Shown: positions 1 to 5,807, numbered from the stretch's first letter. The stretch is DNA of 6,345 bases from Thermoplasmata archaeon (GCA_003561665.1 PWVY01000226.1:1-6345), one strand, 5' to 3'. Made by a program: numbers and translations. Notes: generated by a model from the sequence alone, not told the origin.

Positions 1-317
1 AGGTCGGCGCCTCGCCATAGGTTCGCGGTGAGTTCGCGGTAGCTTTGCACCATCCAGTCGTCGTCGCGGAGGGCATAGATGCTCCCCAGTTGAGCGGCTT
101 CTTGGCCTTGGCTGGGTGCGAACGTGCCTATGCGTCCTTGACGTTGGAGCTTGAGCCGCCGGTCGTCGTAGAGCCGGCTTTTCACCATGGTTCGGTACAG
201 GTTGTGCAGGTCGTTCTCCGGGATCTTGGGTTCGAGGTCCGCGTCGACGTTGCCGTCTTTGTCGAGGACCTGTACTTTCTCGATCGTCGGAGGCTCGTAC
301 ACCGTTTCAATGGGCAT
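1..317 (-). CDS. pdhA: 2-oxoacid (pyruvate/branched-chain) dehydrogenase E1 component, alpha subunit; N-terminal 105 residues, cut by window edge
   Basis: This is the thiamin-diphosphate-dependent E1 alpha subunit of a 2-oxoacid dehydrogenase complex, which decarboxylates pyruvate or a branched-chain 2-oxoacid and passes the acyl group to lipoyl-E2 in the cytoplasm. The visible part begins MPIETVYEPP, followed by a QVLDKDGNV strand typical of archaeal and Gram-positive E1 alpha N-termini. It then has LYRTMVKSRLYDDR (the E1 alpha opening helix), LQRQGRIGTFAPSQGQEAAQ and DDDWMVQSYRE, all hallmark E1 alpha sequence. The thiamin-diphosphate motif (GDG...N) lies outside the window. The start is the ATG at 317, 7 nt behind a perfect AGGAGG. 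Genes for E1 beta, E2 and E3 would be expected further left, but this is not visible. Substrate (pyruvate, branched-chain or acetoin) cannot be decided from the N-terminus, so the symbol is provisional. The family call is secure; the gene is open at its 3' end only because the window ends. Confidence 0.9.
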   Translation of the reverse strand, partial: MPIETVYEPPTIEKVQVLDKDGNVDADLEPKIPENDLHNLYRTMVKSRLYDDRRLKLQRQGRIGTFAPSQGQEAAQLGSIYALRDDDWMVQSYRELTANLWRGAD

Positions 318-323
318 GTTGGG

Positions 324-330
324 ACCTCCT
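324..330 (-). promoter_or_regulatory. Shine-Dalgarno site of the E1 alpha gene
   Basis: On the minus strand AGGAGGT lies 6-7 nt before the ATG at 317. It is a full anti-16S match and fixes the start of the E1 alpha gene, and it implies the mRNA has a real 5' leader rather than being leaderless. Confidence 0.8.
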
Positions 331-363
331 CAGCGTTGTGTGACGGGTAAGCGTGAACCGTGG

Positions 364-403
364 CCCTCAGCGGGTCTCATCCGCGTCTGGGGGCCGCTGA
401 GGG
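364..403 (-). promoter_or_regulatory. Perfect 10-bp inverted repeat in the E1 alpha promoter/leader
   Basis: CCCTCAGCGG (364-373) is matched exactly by CCGCTGAGGG (394-403), with 20 bases between the arms. The repeat lies 47 to 86 bp upstream of the E1 alpha start codon. On the minus strand it begins close to where transcription would start if the AT-rich element at 416-428 is the TATA box. It could be an operator overlapping the start of transcription or a hairpin at the 5' end of the leader RNA. No T-run follows on the minus strand, so a terminator for the gene ending at 468 is less likely. The repeat is seen directly; the role is inferred. Confidence 0.5.
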
Positions 404-415
404 AACCTGATGGGC

Positions 416-428
416 TTCTAATCAATAG
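416..428 (-). promoter_or_regulatory. Candidate TATA box for the E1 alpha gene
   Basis: The minus strand reads CTATTGATTAGAA here, the only AT-rich patch in the 150-bp gap between the membrane-protein gene and E1 alpha. A start of transcription about 26 nt downstream would fall near 396, giving a leader of roughly 80 nt. The match to an archaeal box A is imperfect, so this is tentative. Confidence 0.35.
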
Positions 429-467
429 TCTTGCGGTTGCATCCAACGCGCCCCGGATTCCCACGGT

Positions 468-755
468 TTAGTTGGTGCTGGGGTCCGAAGGGATGGAGGG
501 GGCGAGAGGGGTCTCTTCGAGGATCGGTTCACGGGCGTGGAACTCTTCCCAGAAGTAGTACGCAAGGACCGCCATCGCAGCGGCGCCAGCGAGCGACCAG
601 AACCGTCGTCGCCAGATGAGGGGGGCTGCAAGGGTGAGCCCCATCCCGAGCGCTTGGAGCCGTTCGCCCTCGCTTAGGCGCTCCCCGACAGCGAACCCTG
701 TGGCGAGCGACTCAACCACGCGTGTGAGGTGTTGCATGATACGGCTCATGCTCAT
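468..755 (-). CDS. Small hypothetical membrane protein with two predicted helices
   Basis: I do not recognise this 95-residue protein. An amphipathic N-terminal stretch (residues 1-32) leads to two hydrophobic segments, about 35-48 (ALGMGLTLAAPLIW) and 52-69 (FWSLAGAAAMAVLAYYFW). They are separated by a short basic WRRR turn, which suggests a helical hairpin with the turn on the cytoplasmic side. The C-terminal tail of about 25 residues is acidic and proline-rich. The start at 755 overlaps the end of the upstream gene by 44 bp. In-frame ATGs at 749 and 737 are alternatives, and 737 would shorten the overlap. No clear Shine-Dalgarno was found for any of them, so the exact start is unsure. Translation is probably coupled to the upstream gene. 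Moderate confidence that it is a gene, because of the coherent membrane topology and lack of a better frame. Confidence 0.6.
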   Translation of the reverse strand: MSMSRIMQHLTRVVESLATGFAVGERLSEGERLQALGMGLTLAAPLIWRRRFWSLAGAAAMAVLAYYFWEEFHAREPILEETPLAPSIPSDPSTN

Positions 756-1110
756 GAGGTAGCGTGCTACACTCGTTTAAGGTATCGGCTTCGGTCCTTG
801 GCCACGCTAGCAGAACCAAGCGGTTTTTGCGACGGGAAAGGAATTCCACATCGTACGGGGGGAGCATCGCTCGCACGTAGGCCTCAGGCATGTCCGTGAC
901 GATCAAGAAGGTCCACGTTGTGGAGCGCCGGAGGTACCCTCTTGAGCACGGTACGGCGTACGTGATCGCCTCCCCATCGAGCGAGGCTCCCAGTCGATCC
1001 ATGATCCCTCGTGCACCAGCATGAGCGGTCTCGGCGTTCATCGATGCCGTTTCATCGGTATAGGCCAAGAAGGTTTGAGGGCGGGGAGAGGGGGTCGAAA
1101 CCACACGCAT
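712..1110 (-). CDS. Hypothetical soluble protein
   Basis: I do not recognise the family of this 132-residue protein. It has a helical patch with MNAETAHAGARGIMDRLGASLDG (about 24-46). A basic and hydrophobic section follows: LRRSTTWTFLIVTDMPEAYVRAML, then PYDVEFLSRRKNRLVLLAWPR (about 60-105), which reads as alternating strands and helices of a small alpha/beta domain. The last 20 residues are polar and histidine-rich and overlap the next gene. There is no signal peptide or membrane helix. The start is set at the ATG at 1110; an in-frame TTG at 1122 would add four residues. No Shine-Dalgarno precedes either, while a TATA-like patch lies about 30-40 nt upstream, which fits leaderless or short-leader transcription. 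It is probably co-transcribed with the membrane-protein gene ending at 468, hinting at a joint but unknown role. Confidence 0.6.
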   Translation of the reverse strand: MRVVSTPSPRPQTFLAYTDETASMNAETAHAGARGIMDRLGASLDGEAITYAVPCSRGYLRRSTTWTFLIVTDMPEAYVRAMLPPYDVEFLSRRKNRLVLLAWPRTEADTLNECSTLPHEHEPYHATPHTRG

Positions 1111-1142
1111 CGTACTTTCCAACGTTAAGGGGGCTTGGTCTG

Positions 1143-1154
1143 TGACGTATTTGC
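1143..1154. promoter_or_regulatory. Candidate shared divergent promoter element (TATA-like)
   Basis: The patch CGTATTTGCG on plus reads CGCAAATACG on minus. It is the main AT-rich element between the divergent starts at 1110 (minus) and 1174 (plus). Its centre lies about 25 nt before the ATG at 1174, the spacing expected for leaderless archaeal transcription of the plus gene, and about 27-39 nt before the TTG at 1122 and ATG at 1110. It may serve one or both directions. The spacing is seen; promoter function is inferred. Confidence 0.35.
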
Positions 1155-1173
1155 GCAGGGCGCGCCTTCGTCG

Positions 1174-1797
1174 ATGAGCGAGACCGCTACGGTAACGGTT
1201 AAATGGGGACGAACGGACAGCGGGTTCCCCATGGCATCCACGGGAACCCTGACCGGAGCAAGCACGGCCCTTGTCGTCTCCTGGCTGGAAGAACGAAAAG
1301 GTGCTTCCACCGTGGACCTGCTTTTCGACCGGCTCCAGAGCAACGACGGGCCCTCGCTTTCACGAGGCCAAGTCTCAAAGCGCGGTAAGGTCCGCTACAG
1401 CGTCCACACCAGCGTGCTTGAGGAAGTTGCTGAACTCACAGACGCTAGCGATGAGACGCTCCGGGAGATCGGGCACGATGCAGCTCACAACGTCGAGACC
1501 GTCATCCCTGGGGCAGGCCTTATGCTTCGCCTTGCTTCCCCCAAACGGCTTCTCAAACGGGCAAACACGCTATGGACGACGTACGCGGACTTCGGGAACG
1601 TCGAAGTGATCAACGTCGAGAAAGGAAGCGCCCGGCTCAGGATCTACGGGTTCGACACGCACCCGCACTTCTGCCGCACCCTTGAGGGTCTCTTCGAAGG
1701 CCTCTTGGAGCGCACCGGCGCCAAGAGTGCGAACGTGCGAGAAACAACACACGACGACATGGACGATGGGTGCACATTCCACGGTACGTGGTCGTAA
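1174..1797 (+). CDS. DUF2378/TIGR02265-like protein (V4R/HNOB-like fold)
   Basis: This 207-residue protein resembles the DUF2378/TIGR02265 family, best known as a set of paralogues in Myxococcus and related to the heme-NO-binding/V4R type of small-molecule sensor folds. The recognised parts are the N-terminal segment STALVVSWLEERKG (about 30-43), RLASPKRLLKRANTLWTTYADFGNV (119-143), the strand SARLRIYGF (152-160), and CRTLEGLFEGLLERTGAK followed by the closing DDGCTFHGTW (167-206). The last part corresponds to the C-F/W end seen in V4R-like domains. No effector domain, signal peptide or membrane helix is fused. The function is unknown; ligand binding is possible by fold only. The ATG at 1174 is preferred over an in-frame TTG at 1135, because it sits about 25 nt after a TATA-like patch and lacks a Shine-Dalgarno, as in leaderless genes. 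It is divergent from the hypothetical gene at 1110. The family call rests on recalled sequence pattern. Confidence 0.7.
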   Translation: MSETATVTVKWGRTDSGFPMASTGTLTGASTALVVSWLEERKGASTVDLLFDRLQSNDGPSLSRGQVSKRGKVRYSVHTSVLEEVAELTDASDETLREIGHDAAHNVETVIPGAGLMLRLASPKRLLKRANTLWTTYADFGNVEVINVEKGSARLRIYGFDTHPHFCRTLEGLFEGLLERTGAKSANVRETTHDDMDDGCTFHGTWS

Positions 1798-1833
1798 CTC
1801 AAACCGGTCAAGCGGCGCCTCGCTCACGCATGG

Positions 1834-1842
1834 ACTATAAGG
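1834..1842 (+). promoter_or_regulatory. TATA box of the ubiB-like gene
   Basis: ACTATAAGG is centred about 32 nt before the ATG at 1870, in the 72-bp gap after the DUF2378-like gene. Transcription would start near 1863-1866, leaving a leader of only a few bases, which agrees with the absence of a Shine-Dalgarno before 1870. The gene therefore probably has its own promoter. Confidence 0.55.
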
Positions 1843-1869
1843 CACGGCCTCTTTGACTGAGCGTACCGC

Positions 1870-3615
1870 ATGGCGAACCCGGAGGAACCGACCGAGACGA
1901 CGAAGGACCCCGCCCCCGCCAAGAACCCTTCCACCACAGCGAGAGCCGAATCGGACGACGGCACCTTCCATGCCGCTCGCGAACCCGTCACGAAGGTCCA
2001 ACGCACCGTTGAAGTCCTACGCATCCTCCGCAAGCACAACGCGTTCGAGCTGATCAAAGAAATCAGCCAAGCAGAACGCGTCGACGGTGTGGGGCGCACG
2101 GAACTCAAGATCCCTGCCGACGCTCCCAAACGCGTCCGGCACATCCTCCAGGATCTTGGTCCCACCTTCATCAAGATGGGTCAACTTCTTGGCACGCGCC
2201 CAGACCTGGTCCCCAAAGAGTTCGCGGACGAGTTCAAAAACCTCTACGATCGCACGACGCCTACCCCGTTCTCACAGGTTCGCGAGGTCGTGGAAGGCGA
2301 GCTTGGGTGCCCCATCGACGAGGTCTTCACCCGTTTCGAGACCCGACCTGTGGCAAGCGCCAGCATCGGGCAAGTGCATTTTGCCACGCTCCACACCGGT
2401 GAGCGCGTCGCCGTGAAGGTCCAACACCCCAACATCCAGGGGCGAATCGCGCTCGATTTCGAGATCCTTGAACCGATCGTGAGCTTCGTTGAGCGTGTTT
2501 TCGCCGGGTCTCGAGTTTGGCAACCCCAGGACCACCTTCGCGAACTACGAACTATGCTCGCGAAGGAACTTGACTACTCGTACGAAGCTAGGAACCAGCA
2601 AAGGGTCTACGAGAACTTCGCGGGAACGCGGAACGTGAAGATCCCCCAGGTCCTCTGGGAATACAGCGGTCAACGCGTGCTCACGCTTGAGTACATCGAT
2701 GGTGTCAAGATCCAGGAGATCGAGGAGGGGGCGCTTCCACACCTCGACGGCTCGCGGGTTGCAGAAACGATCTCGCTTGCGATGGCCGAGATGATTTTCG
2801 ATCATCGCCTCTTCCATGCGGACCCTTCCCCTGGGAACGTGCTCATCATTGACTCGAACACGGTCGCGTTCCTCGATTTCGGGGCTGTAGGTTTCGTCAC
2901 GCGGCGGCGAAGCGAGCGCATCCTTGGGCTCCTTGTCGGCTTCCGACGCGACGATTTGGACATGGTGGCCCAGAACCTGATCGAACTTTGCGACAAGGTG
3001 GGACCTTTCGATCCTGGCCCCCTACGCCAGGATCTGGAGCAGATCATGGAGTTCCACGAACGAGAGCGTGCATCCCCTGGGAACCCACGCATGCTCGACA
3101 TGATCATCGACATCGCGGAGGAACATAACCTCCGTCTGCCCCCCGATTTCATGCTCATCACGCGCGCGCTCTTCCAATTCGAAGGGATGAGCCGACGCTT
3201 GGACCCTAACTACGAACTCATCGAGGTGCTGGGGCCGTTCATCCAAGAGCGTCTCTTCGAACGCTACACGTCCCCATCGCGCGTCGAAGACGCGCTCGTT
3301 GACATCGGCATCCACACCGCCGAACTCGTCAAGAACACCCCGCAACGGCTAAACACGATCCTGCGCAAGCTCGAGCAGGATGAACTGGAGGTCAACATGG
3401 AACTCAAAGGCCTCCAACAACACGAACGCAGCCGGGAGTTCAACACCATGCGAGGGTCGCTTGCCCTGCTGGCGGCCTCTCTCATCCTCGCCTCCGGCAT
3501 CGTCCTCGCCCTCGGAGACGGTCAAGAACTGGGGCGCTTCCTCCTCGTCGCCATCGCTCTCATCCTGCTCTGGCTTGGAGGCCTCATCCTCCTCAAAGGA
3601 CACGAGGAAAGCTAA
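1870..3615 (+). CDS. UbiB/ABC1/COQ8-family atypical protein kinase-like ATPase, membrane-anchored
   Basis: This 581-residue protein belongs to the UbiB (ABC1/ADCK/COQ8) family, whose members act as ATPases or atypical kinases in isoprenoid-quinone and membrane lipid homeostasis. The family motifs are present in order: KxGQ as KMGQ (102-105), the alanine-rich nucleotide loop ASASIGQV (162-169), the ATP lysine in AVKVQHP (K183), the ExD motif in KELDYSYEARN (E233, D235, with E239), the catalytic-loop motif HADPSPGN (317-324; D319, N324), and the metal-binding DFG (336-338). Two hydrophobic helices close the protein (about 530-549 and 556-576), as in bacterial UbiB. The first 40 residues are polar, proline- and acid-rich and probably disordered. 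The catalytic-loop motif has Ser where HADPHPGN is usual. ATG 1870 is the likely start, just behind a TATA box. In an archaeon the partner would be menaquinone or another prenyl lipid rather than ubiquinone; this is inference. Its end overlaps the convergent lipoprotein gene by 4 bp. Confidence 0.93.
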   Translation: MANPEEPTETTKDPAPAKNPSTTARAESDDGTFHAAREPVTKVQRTVEVLRILRKHNAFELIKEISQAERVDGVGRTELKIPADAPKRVRHILQDLGPTFIKMGQLLGTRPDLVPKEFADEFKNLYDRTTPTPFSQVREVVEGELGCPIDEVFTRFETRPVASASIGQVHFATLHTGERVAVKVQHPNIQGRIALDFEILEPIVSFVERVFAGSRVWQPQDHLRELRTMLAKELDYSYEARNQQRVYENFAGTRNVKIPQVLWEYSGQRVLTLEYIDGVKIQEIEEGALPHLDGSRVAETISLAMAEMIFDHRLFHADPSPGNVLIIDSNTVAFLDFGAVGFVTRRRSERILGLLVGFRRDDLDMVAQNLIELCDKVGPFDPGPLRQDLEQIMEFHERERASPGNPRMLDMIIDIAEEHNLRLPPDFMLITRALFQFEGMSRRLDPNYELIEVLGPFIQERLFERYTSPSRVEDALVDIGIHTAELVKNTPQRLNTILRKLEQDELEVNMELKGLQQHERSREFNTMRGSLALLAASLILASGIVLALGDGQELGRFLLVAIALILLWLGGLILLKGHEES

Positions 3616-4280
3616 CCCGCATCTTCCTCGCTCATCAAGACGCCGGTCACAGCGTTCACCATCACTTCGACGCCGCCAGCCGACTGTGATCGGGCCACAA
3701 GAGACCAGGCAGGATCATCCTCATAGATCCCCAGCGTCGAGACCACGAAGGACCCTGACGAAAGCACAGCCTCACGGAACGAGGCATCCTCCAATGCGAT
3801 GCCCATCGCCTCCGGCGAATCCACCCCCCACTCCGGAAGCGGCTCGGGAGTCTGCTCGGGAGGTTGAGATTCACCAAGGTCCTCGACCTCCAACGAGGTC
3901 ACATGGAAGCTGCGCGTGTTATCCCGCTCCTCGCTGTAGAAAAGCAACGTCCAAGCTGGTGCCTTCCCATCACCGACGTTTTCATCCGAAGGCAACACCG
4001 GACCGTCTCCTTGCTCTCGATCCGTGGCCGGATGCTCCGCCGGGGCTTCCATGCCTGACACCAACACAAGCTGCGCATCCTCGGCCCAATCGACCGCTTC
4101 AACGCTTCCCTTCTCGACCGCTTCGCTCGCCGGGATGGATGCAGCGCGTTCACCCTCTAAGCATCCGCTCAGAAGAACGAAAGCCACCAAGAACCCGAAT
4201 GCCAGCAGGTGAAAACCCGCAGCCTTGGCGCACTTAGAACTCGATCCGCTCTCCCTTCTTGAGCTTCTCCATGAACCCAT
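3612..4280 (-). CDS. Secreted lipoprotein with PepSY-like C-terminal region
   Basis: The 222-residue product has a basic N-region (WRSSRRE...K), a hydrophobic core (about 24-36, FHLLAFGFLVAFV) and a lipobox LSGC with Cys40. It should be exported and lipid-anchored on the outer face of the membrane. After an acidic linker come two short segments of similar design. WTLLFYSEERDNTRSFHVTSLEV (110-132) and WSLVARSQSAGGVEVMVNAVTGVL (192-215) each read as Trp-led strand, turn and strand, and the second ends in an N-A-x-T-G-x-L pattern like PepSY domains. A Pro/Glu-rich spacer (about 138-151) lies between them. The function is unknown; PepSY domains are often linked to extracellular enzymes or redox proteins. 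ATG 4280 is chosen because a perfect AGGAGGT lies 5 nt upstream, inside the coiled-coil gene; an in-frame ATG at 4295 has no such site. It is the last gene of the operon, overlapping the coiled-coil gene by 47 bp and ending against ubiB with a 4-bp overlap. Confidence 0.8.
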   Translation of the reverse strand: MGSWRSSRRESGSSSKCAKAAGFHLLAFGFLVAFVLLSGCLEGERAASIPASEAVEKGSVEAVDWAEDAQLVLVSGMEAPAEHPATDREQGDGPVLPSDENVGDGKAPAWTLLFYSEERDNTRSFHVTSLEVEDLGESQPPEQTPEPLPEWGVDSPEAMGIALEDASFREAVLSSGSFVVSTLGIYEDDPAWSLVARSQSAGGVEVMVNAVTGVLMSEEDAG

Positions 4281-5106
4281 CGAAGACCTCCTCATCAGGC
4301 TCTAGCCCTTCACCAGCTTTCTCCTTTTGCTCCTGGAGGATGCGCTCCATCTCTTCCCTATCAGCTTTCTCTTCTTCGCGGAGCTCCTCTAGTTCTTTGA
4401 TCATCTCGACAGCGCGCTCGTGGTAATGGTCGGCCCTTTCACTGTATTCAACGGATTCCTTATGCTTCTCGTCCGCTTGTTCGCGGACCTTGTCCGCCTC
4501 TTCGAAAAACGGCTGAAGCTTCTCATGGACCTCATCGCTCTTCTTGGATAATTCGACCAAGCGCTCATGATGCTCATCGGCTTTCTCGAACAACGCATCG
4601 ATCCGCTCCTCGATGCTTCCGATCTCTCCGATGATATCGTCCGCATCCTCCGCAAGGGATTCCAAGCGGGCCTTCTCCTCATGTAACTCTTTGATCTCGT
4701 CTAGAAGGTCACGTTCATCCTCGATGCTTAGAGGCTCGATCTGTTGTTTCCGCTCGAGCCTCTCGATGCGTTGGGAGACCTTTCGGAGGTTCTCTTGGGC
4801 ATCGCCCGGAACATCGTCCTTGCCCTGTTTGACTTTGATGAGTTCCTTCGCTTTAGCCTGGAACGCATCCCGTTTCTTCTTGTGCTCCTGGACACGCTCG
4901 TTGATTTCATCCCGCTTCGCACGGAGATCCTTTGCTTCGTCGAGGATGTTACGACGACGCTCATGAAGAGCGTCCCTCGTTTCTCGGGCCTCCTTGGCCG
5001 CTTGGTTGAGCTCGTTTCGCTTGCTCGTCAAGCGGTGGAGCTTATCTTCCGCAGCTTCCATCCGCTCACGACGTTCTTGGACATCCTCGCCTGGGGGCTG
5101 GATCAT
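4234..5106 (-). CDS. Archaeal coiled-coil protein of the COG1340 type
   Basis: This 290-residue protein is almost wholly heptad-patterned and rich in Glu, Lys, Arg and Ala from about residue 9 to 275. Examples are RMEAAEDKLHRLTSKRNELN near the start and IKELEELREEEKADREEMER near the end. The chain is broken by a short Gly/Pro/Asp hinge around KVKQGKDDVPGDAQENL (about 90-106) and a QQIEPLSIEDERDLLD segment (about 120-135). The pattern, including repeated KRDEIN/HKKKRDAF-type modules and a C-terminal KGERIEF, matches an uncharacterised archaeal coiled-coil family (COG1340), sometimes misnamed phosphoserine phosphatase in haloarchaeal genomes. There is no catalytic motif, signal peptide or membrane helix, so a structural or scaffolding role in the cytoplasm is the simplest guess. 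ATG 5106 is preferred over the upstream ATG at 5148, because GAGGAGG lies 5 nt before it and it overlaps the larB stop as ATGA, indicating translational coupling. Confidence 0.85.
   Translation of the reverse strand: MIQPPGEDVQERRERMEAAEDKLHRLTSKRNELNQAAKEARETRDALHERRRNILDEAKDLRAKRDEINERVQEHKKKRDAFQAKAKELIKVKQGKDDVPGDAQENLRKVSQRIERLERKQQIEPLSIEDERDLLDEIKELHEEKARLESLAEDADDIIGEIGSIEERIDALFEKADEHHERLVELSKKSDEVHEKLQPFFEEADKVREQADEKHKESVEYSERADHYHERAVEMIKELEELREEEKADREEMERILQEQKEKAGEGLEPDEEVFDGFMEKLKKGERIEF
4286..4292 (-). promoter_or_regulatory. Internal Shine-Dalgarno site deciding the lipoprotein start
   Basis: AGGAGGT on the minus strand lies 5 nt before the ATG at 4280 and inside the last codons of the coiled-coil gene, where it encodes part of an EEV stretch. 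The exact match and spacing equal those of the site before the E1 alpha gene. It supports starting the lipoprotein at 4280. A chance match from GAG-GAG codons in a Glu-rich protein cannot be excluded. Confidence 0.55.
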
Positions 5107-5807
5107 GTTCGCCTCCTCGATGCAAGCTTCGCCACTTTGTCCGCACAAAGGCCTGCGGGTATCCCCGCGTCGATGTTGACCGCCAGAAGGGGCGCGCAGG
5201 ATTGGAGAATGCTCATCAACGCGCTTTCCCCGTCTCCTCCATGTCCGTATCCAATGCTGGTGGGGACACCGATCACAGGCTCTTTGACCTTTGCTGCTAG
5301 CACGGTGGGAAGGGCGGCTTCTCGACCTGCGACGGCGACGAAGACGTGAGGTTTGGGGTCCATCGCCTCCAAGGCCTGATCGATCCGATGGGGTCCCGCG
5401 ACGCCGACGTCGTACGCACGTTGGGTTTGAGAGCCTGAAACGCTCGCCGTGATCCGAGCTTCCTCCGCGATGCCGACATCCGAGGTGCCTGCAGCGATGA
5501 CGCCGACCCGCCCGCCATGCTTGGGCGGGGTCGCCTCGTTCGTTTTCAGGAGCGCTAACCGAGCTTCTTCATGGTACTCGGTGGTCCACGCATTGGATTC
5601 GACGAGATGGACACGGTCGGGTGTCAAGCGTGAGACAAGCGCCATGTCGGCTTCGCCGACGAAGGCTCGGCACAACTGTTCGAGGTGTTCGTCGCGTTTC
5701 CCTTCAGCAAGGATGACCTCAGGCGTGCCGGTACGGTCGAACCGACGCGTGTCGAGATCGCCAAAGTGGCCCACTCGCACGGTCCACAGCAGATGGTTCC
5801 CGGTCAT
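5103..5807 (-). CDS. larB: LarB, pyridinium-3,5-biscarboxylate mononucleotide synthase (nickel-pincer cofactor biosynthesis)
   Basis: LarB carboxylates and hydrolyses nicotinic acid adenine dinucleotide to pyridinium-3,5-biscarboxylic acid mononucleotide, the first step towards the nickel-pincer nucleotide of lactate racemase and related LarA enzymes. The 234-residue protein shows the small N-terminal domain with LDTRRFDRTGTPEVILAEGK (18-37) and then the AIR-carboxylase (PurE)-like domain. The latter has GVIAAGTSD (102-110) and AEEA (114-117), then DVGVAGPHR (133-141), VAGREAALP (159-167), VPTSIGYG (181-188), LQSCA with Cys204, and NIDAG (211-215). Cys204 is probably the residue that attacks the pyridine ring. 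The length is close to the family norm (about 250). The start at 5807 has only a weak AAGG nearby, and the gene lies 29 bp after the DUF6149-like gene. larC, larE and larA are not in the window. The older label 'AIR carboxylase-like' refers to the same family; PurE itself is excluded by the N-terminal domain and the GTSD motif. Confidence 0.92.
   Translation of the reverse strand: MTGNHLLWTVRVGHFGDLDTRRFDRTGTPEVILAEGKRDEHLEQLCRAFVGEADMALVSRLTPDRVHLVESNAWTTEYHEEARLALLKTNEATPPKHGGRVGVIAAGTSDVGIAEEARITASVSGSQTQRAYDVGVAGPHRIDQALEAMDPKPHVFVAVAGREAALPTVLAAKVKEPVIGVPTSIGYGHGGDGESALMSILQSCAPLLAVNIDAGIPAGLCADKVAKLASRRRT
5112..5118 (-). promoter_or_regulatory. Shine-Dalgarno site of the coiled-coil gene
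   Basis: GAGGAGG on the minus strand sits 5 nt before the ATG at 5106, within the final larB codons. Together with the ATGA stop/start overlap it marks the true start of the coiled-coil gene. Confidence 0.7.

Noticed and set aside
364..403. Reading the inverted repeat as an intrinsic terminator for the small membrane-protein gene
   Set aside because: No T-run follows on the minus strand, the loop is long at 20 bases, and archaeal terminators rely mainly on T-tracts. A promoter/leader role fits its place better.
45..471. Plus-strand open frames of 101 and 94 residues over the start of the window
   Set aside because: They lie opposite the E1 alpha gene, whose minus-strand translation gives clear family sequence with a perfect Shine-Dalgarno. 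The plus frames look like shadows.
760..771. Short hairpin GTAGC-GT-GCTAC just upstream of the small membrane-protein start
   Set aside because: A 5-bp stem with a 2-base centre is too short to separate from chance, and it lies within the coding region of the upstream gene.
1570..2174. Minus-strand frames of 143 and 116 residues across the 1798-1869 gap
   Set aside because: They are antisense to the DUF2378-like and UbiB genes, with Arg/Ser/Gly-rich sequence and no recognisable motif.
3380..4237. Long plus-strand open frame of 285 residues overlapping the ubiB end and the lipoprotein gene
   Set aside because: Its composition is extreme in Ser, Arg and Pro with no domain pattern. It runs antisense to a lipoprotein with a valid signal peptide and out of frame with ubiB.
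4744..5349. Plus-strand frame of 201 residues opposite the coiled-coil and larB genes
   Set aside because: Its hydrophobic Leu/Phe-rich translation is the usual antisense image of Glu/Lys-rich codons. Both minus genes are well supported families.
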